DNA from: Strigamia acuminata
Taxonomy: Eukaryota; Arthropoda; Chilopoda; Geophilomorpha; Linotaeniidae
NCBI GenBank assembly: GCA_949358305.1
Contig: OX442315.1
Span: forward strand, 25,136,427 to 25,200,426
Direction: 5' to 3'
Length of the DNA stretch: 64,000 nt
A program made the translations under genes and the position numbers. Below, in pieces: positions 1 to 13,091 of this stretch (within the stretch, counting starts at the first letter, position 1; each line of letters opens with the position of its first letter). The notes below the pieces were generated by a model, which was given only the letters and a program-made list of their open reading frames with translations, did no database searches and was not told where the DNA came from.

Positions 1-2999
1 GGGAACTCCCTAACTATAAATCATGGTCTTATCCCATCTTTAGATCAATATAAAATACTCTTTATGAACCATTAAAATTTCCGCGATAAAAATCTATTAT
101 ATTTTTATTCATCAAAGTCTTGTCACATTAATGAATAAATTGTTAAGCTAACTAAATCATTGAACACTGCTCTCATTAATTAAACTATCATTCACACAAT
201 AAATAACGTTAAAATCACAGAAACATCGATGTGTGGTACGAATATTTTGATGTAGAGAAATGACGTCATTGTTGGAACGGTTGGCGGCCATAACAAACGG
301 GCATAAGTTTTCGGCTTTTACTTCTAAAACTATTCTATGACTGTAAACGATGGTCTGTACTCACATTTGGACGGCAATTGTGTTCCCGGTGTCCAAGTTA
401 ATCTCAAGAAAAACCATACGCGACTCGATTAGCACGGATTTAGATTTGCACGGCCGGAAATTGTTTTCAGCGCGAATCGTTGTGACGACGATGCGGAAAC
501 CGCAGCGTCACTTGTGGCGGCAATGGTACCAACTGAGCCGGTGAGGAGCGATCGTGTTTCGCGAAATAGTTGATCTTGTTTTCGACTAACCTCCTACTGT
601 TTCTGTTGTACATCGCAATGTTTGTTGAAATTATGTGGATTTCAAACACCGAAAACACAACTGAAAAAAAAAATAAAAATAAAATAAATAAAAATAAATA
701 AAAGAATTTCAATACAACTTCCAGTTCGTTTGTAATTTAATCATTTAAAGAGGGGAAATAATCCGTGTCACACTTCTTTCTTGTGTATTTTTTTAGCGTG
801 TAAATATAAGATTAAAGTGTCACTCTATAATCTATGTTTTACGTCTTCTCCATAAACATTTTGAACGAAAAAAATATTTATTAACTTTCTCATTAAACCT
901 GGTGATTTTACTTCAGCTTTTGCTTGTCTTCACATTAGTCTCCTGTTCATATATGCTTGTTAACAAGTATCATCTATAATAATTTGTAGATGCGAAGGAC
1001 CATAAGTGGTTTAACATAGCCAGCACAAGGTTTGGCTGTGTCCCCTCTCTTTATTAAATGTCCATTTATCACGCCTCGTTGAGGGGAAATTTCCTTTATC
1101 AACACAACACTCAGTTTCATCATCAAAACGACTTTAAATTTATATCAAACATAAAACTTTCTCATATTATATATATTTTTTGCTTCGATGTCAATATGAT
1201 TTGCCAATGGCGCTGTCCAAATTACAGACCTAACAAATTTTTACTTTTGTACACTTACTTTTTTTTCCTCTTTCGACTTTCTAATCGAAAAGTTAGTTGA
1301 AAAGCTGGAAGCTAAGTGATATATAATTAGGATAATTGGGAGAGAAACCAACTCGTTAAAACGTATCCCAAAGCTAAATGGAATGTGGAAGAGAGCGAAA
1401 TAGAGAGAAAGATAGAAAGAGAGAGAGAGAGATGAATCCACAACAGATGTTTCCGATGATGGCTCGATAGATTTGCAGCATGATACATGTTGAAAGGTAG
1501 GTAAAAATGTTTCCTTTCCTCACATGATCTCATTTATTTTATTTAATCATTTCGTTTAATCATCCAGTAACTCGAAAAAAATATAAAAAATATATAAAAA
1601 AAAAATAAAATGCTCATAAATAAAGACAATTTTAGAACCTCGTTTGTCATGTGGTTTTTGTGCTGTTGATTTTAGGATATGCAGAAAAATCTGAATCCCA
1701 CTGGGGCTTCTTTCGTTTTCAGATGAACTAATATGTCAAGAAAATGGGAAAGAGAGACAATCTCCCCCTCCTATTTGATTAATCTTTGTTTGCTTTCTTC
1801 TGTGACTGAATACTGCTGAATAATCAACAATTACTTTATAATATTACTAAATATTTACATATTTTTAACTTGTTTTCGACTCCTATTTTATTCCTTAAGA
1901 TTTTCTAAAAGGGGGAAAAAAATTGATGTTTTTAAAAGCGCATACACATATACATTTGTTTTAAATTATTTGTTTGAGACAATTTGAACCCCCTCCCGTT
2001 CAAATAAAACGCGTTTGTTCATTGCAGGCAGTGTCGTTGGAAAATAATGATGTAATGACCCTTCATCCTCTTCCCCCACTCAACAGCCACCCTTATTTTC
2101 AGTTCCAAATGAAAAGCTGAATCGAGTTCATTAAATATCTGCACCAGACATGGCTCATTTCTCTCCAATTCACGCCCACCCCTCCTCAGGCCTCTATTCT
2201 CTAAACGGGCATGATGAACTGCGTGAATCTCGGTACTGAGCATAAAAGCGCGTTTTCCAGTCTAGATTAATAAATTAATGCGCTCCAACAGAAAGAAATG
2301 AACAGCTTCCCATTTGTAGCTCACGCTACAATAAATCAGTGAATTTAATGGGAGTATTTTGTTGATTGTTCTTTTCCCATCGTCAAAAATAATAAAAAGA
2401 AATCTTTTTTTTTAAAACAGGAATTCTAAAACTATAAAAAAGTGTTATGGTATCAAAAACAAAGACTGTATTGATTAGATTGAAGTCACGAATTCTGACG
2501 TCACCTGAGGGTCGGAGGGAAATACTGTTGTAGGGGAATAAAAAGAGACCCCTGAGTGGTTTTGTTATTACTCATCCATTTCAATCATTACACCACGTTG
2601 GATTATTCTAGACACACAATTTGACATAAAAATAAAGGAAAATTAAAGTTTATTCCAAATAATAGATTTTACAAATATTAATGTATTTATAAATACAATT
2701 TTTTTTCTTTTATTTCTCGTGTCAATTATTTTGTTTCGTCTCTAATGACTAACTAATAAGCTAATAAGTCAGTGGTATGATGGCATTTAACAACTTTCGT
2801 AGTTACACTACTGTAATCTACTGAGAAAACTCCAAAACATTAATTCCTAAACACGCCAGCAGATGACACTACTATCCAGACGTTGAAAATGGCTTACAGG
2901 ACAAAACTACTATTTCTAAGTTCAAAAATGTTCAACTGTACCTAAATACCTTAATAAATGATGGAAATCACGATTTTCCTCGCATTACGGGGTTTAATT
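1..2999. other. 5' flank without recognisable gene
   Basis: AT-rich sequence with only short ORFs on both strands. None has a recognisable domain or a convincing splice partner. It holds poly-A/T tracts, a GA-rich microsatellite-like run near 1385-1435 and a CRE-like tgacgtca core near 2498. It lies beyond the 3' end of the PDE10-like gene, so its proximal part may include that gene's 3' UTR. Confidence 0.5.
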
Positions 3000-5900
3000 T
3001 TATTCTTTATTTTGCTGTTTTTCCTGTCGATAAGCTTCTGCAAGTTCTTCCCACTTTTCTAAGTTTCTCCTTTAAGTAAAACATACAAATTATTCTTTTT
3101 ATTTGCATACAATCAGAAATAAATTTAAGCTTCTTACAAACAGCCATCTAACATAGGTTGTGTTTCGGGTACCACTTCAGCCATTAACGAGTAACAAGGA
3201 ATACAAATTCCTTTGAGAAAACCAACCTAAAATTCACATAATTGTAACTTTTTTTCCTTTATAATTTTGTATTTTTTTTACTTGGGCACTTGGCTGAAAT
3301 TCCCGTTTGTTTCTATCCATCATGGGAATGGGCTCCTTGCCGACATTTCTTTCTGCATCTCCCTGAAAGTAAACATGCGTTGTGAATTTGACAAAAACGA
3401 TATTTTCTTTTCCGTACTTGATCGTAAAATTCTTCAAAAATGATTTTAGCAGTTTCCACTTGATGTTCCCAAGCTTTGGTACTGGCGCACAAATCACACG
3501 CTGTCATGGCAACCGCTTTAGCTATACTTCTGTGTTCAGTGCTGTTCCAATCAAACGCTCCGTTTTTAATTAACATTTGTAACTGGACTTTGTATCCGAA
3601 AAACAAAGCCAAATCCGTAGCTAGAATGCAGTGTCGGATGTCATTCAAAACCTTAAAAAAATACATATACTTCGATAAATTAAATAATAAAAGAAAAAAT
3701 ACCGGTACTAATAATAAACAAACTTCTCTGTATTCTATTGACGTGAGCGATCGAAGTATGTTGAGATCGTCTTGCTGTAAAATAGTCATGGTTTGATTGA
3801 AATGGTGATGTTCTAAAGTTGAAGTCGTGTAAATAGCAGCTAAAGGCGATTCGGTATCGGTCATAAATTTATTTGTTTTCCCACGATGATCCAAATCGTG
3901 ACAAAGGCATCCAATGAATAAAGCCAATGACTGGAATTTAGATGTAAAATATATGTTTAATAAACACTGTCGGGGAGAAGTAAGTACAACATTTTCCAAG
4001 CGTGAGCTCAAATTATTGCATCAACATTTCTTAGCTCAATACCTCGGATAATGTGAATGTATTCGAATTTTTCAGCAATGCGTAAGCAGAATTTGCCACT
4101 GTAAAACCATGATTCCAATTGTGGTATGGGACTCGGCGATAATTTTTCTTTACCGTTATCGTAAAGCGAATTATGCGATCCATGTCAAATCTAAAAGTTG
4201 AAATAAAATTGTAATAAATAGCATTTAAAATTAAGTATCGTACGGTACTCTAGTTCAATCTTTTTACCTGTTCAAACCGAACAGATCTTGGAACATGTAA
4301 ACAGACTGGGCAATTTTTTCATTTTCTTTAAGACTGCTTGTTGGAAAGTAGTAGCTACCAAAAAATAATTGAATTGTGGTTGTCGTTACGGTTTGGGAAC
4401 TGCATTATACCTGTCAATATTGGGTACAATCGGTTGAACAAGAGGTAGAGCTTTAATTCGGTTCACATCGTCATCTGAACACGAGCTGTGATAGTTAACC
4501 ATTTCCATTGCAATTTTGAATCGATTCTCCGATCTTTGGATTTTATCGTACAACTTCAAAAATAAAATAAAGTAAAACAATATTGTGTAGAATGCATTTA
4601 GTGGCGGTATAAAGTAGAAATATCACTTTGGCATGATGAAGTGCAAGGCCACAATAGGTTGCGAATGTTTGAAAGGATTCAATATCATCTTGATTAAACT
4701 CTCCATCTTCCTTATTCACCATTTGCATAACTCCAATTATACTAAAATGAAAAAAGATACTTTTTAACGTTTCATAAATAACATTTATTATGTGCGACCA
4801 TGGACTGACCTGCCTCGTATAAAAATTGGCATACATAAAAGATTGCGTGTTCTGTAACCAGTTCTTTCATCAACAGCCCTAAAGATTTAAAATACAGTAA
4901 TAAAAAGTGAATTAGTTTCTACACACGATTTGTATAAACATGATGAATTAAGTGGAGTAGGGGCTTTTTTAATCTATAATTCCAACTTTTTCACAAATAT
5001 TTTAAGTTAAAAATCCGAATCAAATCAGAAAAATCCTGATACCAATGATAAAAATTAATATATCAGTCACATAATTTACTTATTAAATCTAGGATCTTGG
5101 TATGCATCGGGAATATTAATAACTTCGCCTGTCTCCGCTGCTAGTCCAACAAAACCTGTTCCAATAGGAAAACTAAAAATAAGAAAAACAACATTTAAAT
5201 TCTCATTCTGGAATCCTTGAAAGCGATGGGGAAAAAAAAGTAGAAGAAAAACCGGATTTCTTTGTGAATTAGTGTTTCTGTGTCTTCTGCATCGGTTTCT
5301 TTTTTCATATCAAACATACGAGCGTAGAGTTCTTTGGATTTCTCATTAAATAGGAATAAAGATGCTCTGTCTGCTTTAACTAACTTCTGAGTGTAATTCT
5401 AAATTTAAAAAAAAATAATATTCGTGTGTTTTAGTATTTACAAAACAATTAACACTGTGTAATTTCACCATAATTTTCATAATAACTTGGTCCATGCTGC
5501 CCATATCTTGAAATATCGATCTACAAATAAAAGTACATCAGTATTTGAACACATTTATTAAAATAAAAAAAATAAAAAATAAAAAAACACTTACCTTATA
5601 ACAGTTAATAAAAATGCATTTAGTTTCTTTTGATTTTGAAGTGTTTGACACATCTAAACAAAGTAATTATCTGTTAATTAAACTGATATAAAAATGATAT
5701 AAACGTTTGATAAATACTTCAATGTAGTAAAGAGTTATCCCACACCACACTTGATACCTGTGTCCAATCTGTTATCAAAACAAAGCGGATCACATTTGCA
5801 GTCAAGAGATAATAAACCAAGAAAATTTATTATACTTGCTCATCGCCTTTGGAAAATTCCGGTTGGCCTGCCGGACGATAACATTCCAAAACACCTAAAA

Positions 5901-7230
5901 GCAAACACAAGTGTTCTATGTTTAGCTTAGAAATTGTGTAAATTAAATTCTCACCTAAAACATCTTGAGAGTGTTGTAAAATTGGTTGACACATAACCAC
6001 TTTAGCTTTTTCTTTATTCACTGCAACTCCATCAGGGAAGCGTGAATCCTTTATTCAAAGCGCAATTAATAACTGTATTTCACCGTAACCTTTATTTTGC
6101 ACGTACTTTATCAGGTTTCGTGGTTCTTACAGTCTGCCTATTATTAGCAACATATGATGCCAAACATTTACTCGATTGAACTATTTGAGTTGTCACTGCT
6201 TGAGTAGTGCCTCTAAAAGTGGAGAAAAAAATATTTTTGAAATGGCACTGCAGGAAAACAAACATTAAAAAAATTTATGGAGATAAAACTCAAAACAAGT
6301 TGAAACTAACCCTTCTTCACGCGTCACATAATAAATTTCCTAAAATAAATAAAAATGAAAGGGTTTTTTTTTTGTTTTTTTTTAAATTAGAACATTGTTA
6401 AATACCTGAGTTTCCGGATTTTTCAAATACAAATTATAACTTTCAGCATTCACAGCAGATGCGACACAATCAGCCATTTCGTGTAGGATGAAAATAGAGT
6501 TTGATTTATCCTGAGCTGTTTGCAAAACGTTTTCCAAAAGTTTCTGTTTTTCACTTTCCAGCATAATCTAAGTTGGTCCAAATTTATACTTATTTCTTTT
6601 AATAACTTAATGAAAACAATTTATTACAACACCTACTTTCCATCTACTGTTGCTGTTTGAAACTTGTTGAATTGATGAAGACGACGTCGTCGGTGTCGTC
6701 GATTGAAACGAAGCTATTCAAATATTTAACATACCGTATATATAAATGAAAAAAAATATTTAAATAATAACATTTGTCCTACCATTAGAATTAGAAGTCT
6801 CGCTATCTGTTCGCATTTTTCCCATTTGAATCTCATCAAAAATCCATCGTTCAAGTGTTTCAACTTCGACTTCTTTCAATACAAATTCCTCTAGAAATTT
6901 GGGATTTTCAAGCAGGTAATTGTATACCTCAACTTGAGATATCTTGTCTATTATTATTATTATTAAGACAAAATATTAAACCAACTTTAAATTTATTGAC
7001 GAATTATTAGTATTACCTGGGGTTTTTCTTGCACCACTCCGCATATTAGGGCGAGGACTTACACTTCTTCGGTTGTTTTGACTATTCACCACGTCCAAAC
7101 TGTCTAAACCACAGAAAAAACCTTCGATTAAACCGAAAATCTCAATTAAATTATAATTAGAATAGTTACCAGCTTGCACAGGAGGTAAATTTCTGTTCCA
7201 ATTTCTTCGCGTTTGCCTAGATCTATTCAT
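3000..7230 (-). CDS. PDE10: PDE10-like cGMP/cAMP 3',5'-cyclic phosphodiesterase (GAF-GAF-PDE), multi-exon
   Basis: Hydrolyses cyclic nucleotides in the cytoplasm. The gene is split into about 15 short exons. Exon 1 (7230-7170) starts [11 protein letters not shown]; exon 2 is 7103-7017. Exon 3 encodes a helical segment ([18 protein letters not shown]) like the vertebrate PDE10A N-terminus. GAF-A covers roughly 6560-5460, including [24 protein letters not shown] ends with [18 protein letters not shown] near 4740. The catalytic domain shows [16 protein letters not shown] (HNxxH, about 4150), the metal site [10 protein letters not shown] (about 3900), [23 protein letters not shown] and [10 protein letters not shown]. 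The last exon reads [14 protein letters not shown] and stops at 3000-3002. The [13 protein letters not shown] and IPMMDR matches favour PDE10 over PDE11, PDE5 or PDE2. All metal ligands I could check are present, so it should be active. Middle exon boundaries are approximate. Confidence 0.88.
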
Positions 7231-8428
7231 TGCTGTTAAAATGCAACAAATCTCTGATTATCTAATCCGTGAGTAATCGATAGAAATTAATTAATAAAAT
7301 CCAAGTTTTGCGTGATGTTGTTGCCTTGCCTACAACTCATTTCATTAATGAGTAAAGCACTCCTGACTTAACATCAAGGACCCTTAGGAATAAGAAGGAA
7401 ATGCAATAATTATAACTAATTAAATTTATTCCATTTACAAAGACTCGCAAATACAGTCACTTTTTATAGGTATCTTTGTAATAATGATATCGAATACATG
7501 GATTGTATTAGATTTTGATATTTCTACAAATATGGTAAAAAATGTTTGTTCTGTAACAAAATTTAAAGGATCAAGAATAAAGGGTTATATACCTAAGAGT
7601 CGTTATTATTGTACTATAGAAATATTGTAAGGTTTCACAATATAGGTTTAGAAGAGATTGTTTGTATTGTAAAAAGGTTTGAATTTGGCATACAGGTACC
7701 ACCATGTATGTGCGTATGGTACTCTTCTGAATTTTATCAGTTGATTGGGAAATTCAATAGACATACATACAGTATTTCATTGCAAGCAAGTTAGGAAGTT
7801 AAAATACCGGAGCTGAAATATACTCTGTTTATACAATAAATTCTACGGTGAAATTAAACACTAGTAAACAAACGATTAGGAAAATAAGCTGCCCAAACAT
7901 AACTAAAATCCTATATAGTATCTTTACACAAATTTTAAGGCAGGGTTTTATACATATATAGATTTAGTTATATTTATCTATACACAAATAAAATTTATCT
8001 ACTTTATATCACTGCCACTTTGTAAGTAAAATTCCTGATTCAATTTAATTTATGAACAATATACCGAAAAAAAAACATTTTACAAACAAAAAATTTTAAT
8101 TTAAAATGCATGAGATGGGATTTATGTGAAAACAAAAATAATTGCAGAGACTGTTGTCAAATACTGAAATTTACAAAACATAATACTTAGAAATTCTGCC
8201 ATTAATTTTAAATTGCCGAAATAAAAAAATAGAAAAAGAAAAAAAAATGGCGACTTCTTTTACCTTTTCTTGAAATCTTTTCGATCAATTCAAAAGTCAC
8301 TGTGCATTATTCTCTTGTTTATCTGATAAAAATCCCGAAATATTTAAAAAACAACAAAGAAGATGAAAAAAGAATGTCATCGTGTCAATAAAAATTTGCC
8401 GATCAGTCAATAAATGACGTCATTAGTT
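7231..8428. other. Intergenic spacer between PDE10-like gene and TPPP gene 1
   Basis: AT-rich, no supported ORF. It holds the presumed promoter and 5' UTR of the PDE10-like gene (transcribed leftward from 7230) and the 3' UTR of the TPPP gene ending at 8429. The ORF at 7609-7794 (+) has no domain or splice context. Confidence 0.5.
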
Positions 8429-9083
8429 TTAATGTGTGTGGTCGTAAGTGCCTGCATCTTGGTAACCGCTTACATATCCACTTTTGTTCGGGATCTCTTC
8501 CCTTCCAGCTTTTCCACGACCTTTTCCTGTTTCGTCAAACCGTAGCTTACTAGATCCAGTGTACTTTGTCGTATCCGTTAAACGTCCCACCGTTGCTGAT
8601 TTCACAACAGACTACGAAATAAAATAACAATTATTTTTCTTCCTGCACTTAATTCCAGACTTTATTCGAGTATTATCTAACAGTTGTTCCGGCCAGTCCT
8701 GGTGGTCCACAAGATTGCAATTTTTTATGAAATTCCGATTGTTCCACTTTCTTCATTTTTGCTAATTTTTCAAGAAATACGAGAAAATCACTGAAGTTAA
8801 TCGTCTTTTTATTTCTACCGATAAAACCGAAAAACATAATTCGTAACTGGAAAATTGTTATCTATTTGCAATTTGCATATTGCTTTCCTTACTTAGCTAC
8901 TTCTTTGAAACGAATTGCTGTGTCAGTTGTTGTTATTTTCTTCCCGTCGATCACTTTTGCTTGTTTTAGCCATTTGTCACTATTTGTCAATGTTATGCCT
9001 TCTCCTGTGCTCTTTGCATCTCCAAATTTTGCAAATAATTTAAATTCTTCTTCGAAAGAATTGTCCAGAATTGAAGTCGCCAT
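8429..9083 (-). CDS. TPPP: Tubulin polymerization-promoting protein (p25-alpha family), gene 1
   Basis: TPPP proteins bind and bundle microtubules in the cytoplasm. Exon 1 runs from the ATG at 9083 ([14 protein letters not shown]) through [20 protein letters not shown] and [18 protein letters not shown] to about 8890. Exon 2 (about 8810-8693) carries [20 protein letters not shown] and GPPGLAG. Exon 3 (8610-8429) carries [20 protein letters not shown], then [11 protein letters not shown] and the hallmark [14 protein letters not shown] near the C-terminus. That is the full animal p25-alpha layout: core plus the C-terminal GxGxxGR/SGYV motif. A ttttcag-like acceptor directly before AACATG suggests a 5' UTR exon upstream. 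The neighbour at 9.5-10.15 kb is a paralogue in the same orientation, so this is a tandem duplication. Confidence 0.9.
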
Positions 9084-9475
9084 GTTCTGAAATGAGGGAA
9101 TGAATGATGTGTAATGAATAATGAATTGCACCTTTTCCTTTTCACCTAGTGGGTACAGAGAACTCTAAATTACCCACAATTCTCTAATACTACTGGAAAA
9201 TGTAAATATTGATAAACAAACTCGCAAAAAACCATATTAGTTGCGGCGCTTCCTTTTTTAATCAAAATTCTTTGTGTCAAATATCGATGTTTCAATTTTT
9301 GTGTTGTTTGATGAAAATATTAATTATTTAGACGAATGCAAAAGAATTTTATTTTTTGAAACGAAACTTTGAAGTCACACGTTTAGACATCATAAAAATT
9401 ATTAAAAAGCATTATCCCAAAAAAAATAGTATTCGCTCGTTTTCCCGCTCGTGTTTACGCCGGCTTGTCATGTGC

Positions 9476-10151
9476 TCAGTTCAGTTTCGACCTGGCAGCT
9501 CGCAACTTGCAACTGGAGTCAAAGCGCTTCTTGTGAATGCCAGTGTACTTCGTTGCATCAGTTAACCGGTCGTAGATAGGTTTACTTTCGTATCTCTAAA
9601 ATTGTAACAATTTTTAAATATACCGCGATTTTGTATCTTACATAACTATCGTTATACACAACCGTTGGGTTGTTGGCAGAAGGCGCGCCACTTCTGCGCA
9701 ATTTGCTTTTGATGTCGTCAGCGTTTGCTTTGGTGTAATCAGATAGCGAGTCAATAAAGTTGAGAAAATCCACGTAATTAATTGATTTCTTGTTTCTATT
9801 TTTTTTTTTTTTTTTTGTAAAATTAATTCTTGGGACATAATTTTTAAAAATGTCCCGTTTCTCACTTGGCCAATTTGCTGAACGTAACAGATATGTCAGC
9901 CGAAGTGAAAGATTTACAATTAATAATCAACGCTTGTCGGAACCACTTGTCAACATTCTTCAGGGTAATCAAGTCACCCGTCTTATGCGTGTCGCCAAAC
10001 TTGGCAAACTGCTCAAACAATAGTTCCAATGGCTGTCCTGTCTTCATATTCTAAAAAAAAATATTGCCGCCATCTTGTTTCGTTCTTTTTTCTAACATTT
10101 TTCGAATTTTTCGAATTTTTCATTTTTACTTACATTGCCACGACCTTCCAT
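9476..10151 (-). CDS. TPPP/p25-alpha paralogue with aberrant short C-terminus, gene 2
   Basis: Second p25-alpha gene, about 400 bp upstream of gene 1 on the same strand. A tiny first exon (10151-10134) encodes MEGRGN and splices in frame (GTAAGT donor; TTTTTTTTTAG acceptor) to NMKTGQPLELLFEQFAKFGD. An ATG at 10047 is an alternative start. Exon 3 has SINYVDFLNFIDSLSDYTKA and RSGAPSANNPTVVYNDSY. The last exon reads YESKPIYDRLTDATKYTG and IHKKRFDSS, then ends as CKLRAARSKLN with stop at 9476-9478. The position that carries GKGxGxAGR and SGYVSxYxxAGTYD in gene 1 is lost. The core is only moderately similar to gene 1, so this looks like an old tandem duplicate that may have changed its microtubule or nucleotide-binding function. 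Whether the tail is truly absent or the assembly carries an indel cannot be told from sequence alone. Confidence 0.78.
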
Positions 10152-13091
10152 TTTGAGAAGCTGCGGTTAACTAATGCAACGGTATCATCGGGCTTACACA
10201 AAGCTACAATTTTTTGTTTGTATATATAAAAAAAAAATTAATTTAAAAATGTTCATTTTTAATATTTATAAATTAAATATGTATTCACCTCAATCGTATT
10301 TCCGGCAATTTCACTGCTGAATAATTTTTTCCACCACTATCAAATTTCATTCCACACCAGATATTTTGCATTTTAACACTTCAAAATTCATTCTGAAAAT
10401 CGGGCAGCATCACGAGACGGAATGACATTCACCACGGATTTATTGTTTACTTTTCCTCTTTTGACAATATTGTGCAAGTTTCCTTTGTTTTCGTTTGTCA
10501 TAACCCACGTGAGTATATTTACACGAGACATCACCAAACATTCCTGTTTAGTTTTTATCCCTAAATTCATTTACCCACTCAATAAATACGCATGGTTGGA
10601 GATTTTGACCTACATAAATACATCGATCGTTTGACATCCTTCCGTGAGTAGATGATGTCATCGACATCAATAGTTTCTATTGTCCGTTTGTTGTTTAGTG
10701 TAAAGGAATTAGGGGCATTTTATAAACCGAAAGCAAATCACAAAAATATCCAACTCAAAACACTCGCGATAGCAAAACAATTTATTACTTTGTTTTATCA
10801 TTAAATGTTACGCTTAAAATAAACATTACATCATCAGGGAACTAACACACCACCTTTTGCCATTTACGTGCACTAAAATCTGTTATGTGCTCTTATTTTT
10901 ACTTATTAAAATATTAATCAGTCATTATCCACTTCATTCCAGTTTACCTAACGATACTGCGGAATACTTAAAGATAAAATCTAGACTTTTCATTAAAACT
11001 CCGACATTTTTTTAAGAAAAAGGAGTGAAGTGGAGAAGGCTAATCGGATTACACAAACTTTTGATAGCAACACAATGGAATCAAACTTTACATACTATTA
11101 AAATGTATCAAAAGAATGTCAGTTATCAATGCAAACAGCAATTGCGATAAACGAGATGAAAATCAGAAGCTGAATAGGTAGGCGGGTGCGCATAGTTCAC
11201 AGCAGCCGCCCCCTTTACGCCATGTTTTCCTGCATATCGTACTCGGGGTTGCACATTGAATAAGAGCAATACTAATCAAAGTAGAAAATACAACTTACGG
11301 AAAATGATGATTTGAAGGTTATCAAATAATAATGATTTCGTCCGAGGTGCTATAATTATACGATCGGGTGCCCAGAGAGGACGCTTATCCTCTTTGACAC
11401 ACTGCCAATGCAGTGAGGAAGATCACATAAAGCCTCGCTCCAGGGTATAAGGGAAATCGGAACACAAACTACGTCATGAATTCAGATATGCATAAATTCT
11501 ATTTTTTTTTAATTTTAGTTTTCATTATTTTTTTTAATGATTCAATTTATATCGCAAAAAAAATAAATAAAAACAAAAAATAAAATAAAAATGGGAGAAT
11601 ATTATGTCAAATTTTGATAATACCTAATACTTAATTTCAAGATAACTATTACTACGGCAACAAATATCTTTGTGTAATGTGTAATTTATTGTATCTCCAT
11701 CGTATTTCTGCTTCTCACTCCCAATAAGCATACAAAAAAGTATGCTTATGAAAAGTGGTATCTTTATGATAACCTTTCGTCACTTAATTCGTAGTTCAAG
11801 CGCACTGTTGAATCAAAATTTGCTGGATTTTTTCTAGAAGTTTTTTCTGAATTTTTGATAGAATTTTGTTTTGTTCACATTCTCATTTAACCACTTTTCC
11901 ATATAACAAAAACCCAACTTTTAGAAACTTGTGTTCAGACGTGTTCTGGTTTTCTAACACTCAGAATCCATACTAACAAGTAAGTGTCATGAAAAAATAC
12001 AATACAACTTCATTTTTTTATGTTCAAAAAAGCCTCGTACACATGTTTTAGTTGAATTTTTTTTATTTGTATTCTTTATATATTATATTACATTTTGTAT
12101 GTTTTATATATAAAAATGCTTTTTTTTGCATATGAAAACTTGATAGGTTTGAGACCCGAAGAAGAGTCAATATAATAGATCAACGTAATAGATAGCGTCG
12201 AATTTTTTAAGTTATAGAAAACTCATATTCGTACTGATCATTAAAGTCATAATGGTCGGGACAATCGTCCCTTGATTGTCGCTTAATATGAAATGAGGTC
12301 ACAATCACAAAAAGCCATAATTAAACCCAAATGCATAATTACGCTCTTGCAACCATTACCCCAAATTCAACATCTTAAGTTTAGGATTTGAGATTCGGTT
12401 TTGATCATATTGAACATATTGTGCAACCTGCCTGCATGCTTAAGAATTCTAAAAGTACAAAAATGGTCAATTTTTATGTTCGATGGTTTGGTATTTACAC
12501 GAAAAAAAAAACATGAATAAAATATTTATTTATTCATTTTTTTTTTAGATTTTAATTTATTACAGTAAAAATAATCTAATTTCCATTTTTAACTCACATT
12601 ATCTCAATATAAAAAATACCAGTACCCAATAATGTTTTCCCAAAACAAAATGTTATTATGTGACAAATTATTTAATCAATTATCCAATAAAAAAATAAAC
12701 ACGAAAGTTGTTTTGCAAACATTGCATGATAGCAAGTGACGTCAGTTTAGAGCATGCACAGTAATCAATGGAGTTTGGAGGTGTGGCCATACGTATTAGA
12801 GCTTGACAATGATGAGTTTACGTCACAATGAGAAACCGAATGTATTTCCAGTACACAAACTCATACGTCACGAACTTAAAAATACAACTTCTGAAACGAA
12901 ATTGTTTATTCCAGATGGCGCTGATACATTGACTTTCGTAATATCTGTCGAGGTCTTCGCTCTACCCTCTATAGTAAGTAGCGGCGCAGCAGCGCTATCG
13001 TCCTTTCTTCGTGAAGCCGAGTCGCATAAAGTTAGTGTCTGCTGTCTGCGTATATTAATAGCACTACGCTTCAAAATCAACTCCTTTTGCG
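10152..13091. other. 2.9-kb intergenic region between TPPP gene 2 and PNP
   Basis: No supported coding exon. It contains simple A/T runs, a compact GC-richer block with consecutive short hairpins near 11340-11470 (listed separately), and the presumed PNP promoter and 5' UTR just before 13092. ORFs at 12803-13135 (+) and 12868-13125 (-) overlap each other and match nothing I recognise; the PNP start codon lies inside this block in another frame. Confidence 0.5.
11340..11470. ncRNA. Possible structured RNA block (unidentified)
   Basis: Within an AT-rich spacer this GC-richer stretch holds two adjacent perfect hairpins, agaggacgcttatcctct (6-bp stem) and cactgccaatgcagtg (6-bp stem, CAAT loop), followed by further short complementary pieces (agcctcgctccaggg). 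It does not match U1, U2, U4, U5, U6, U11 or U12 as I remember them beyond short chance words (tccgagg, gcgaggctt). It could be a ncRNA gene, a regulatory structure or nothing. Strand is unknown. Confidence 0.2.

Noticed and set aside
11340-11470. U4 or U1 snRNA gene
   Set aside because: Only short words (tccgagg, gcgaggctt) agree; the 5' splice-site pairing end of U1 and the U6-pairing region of U4 are absent.
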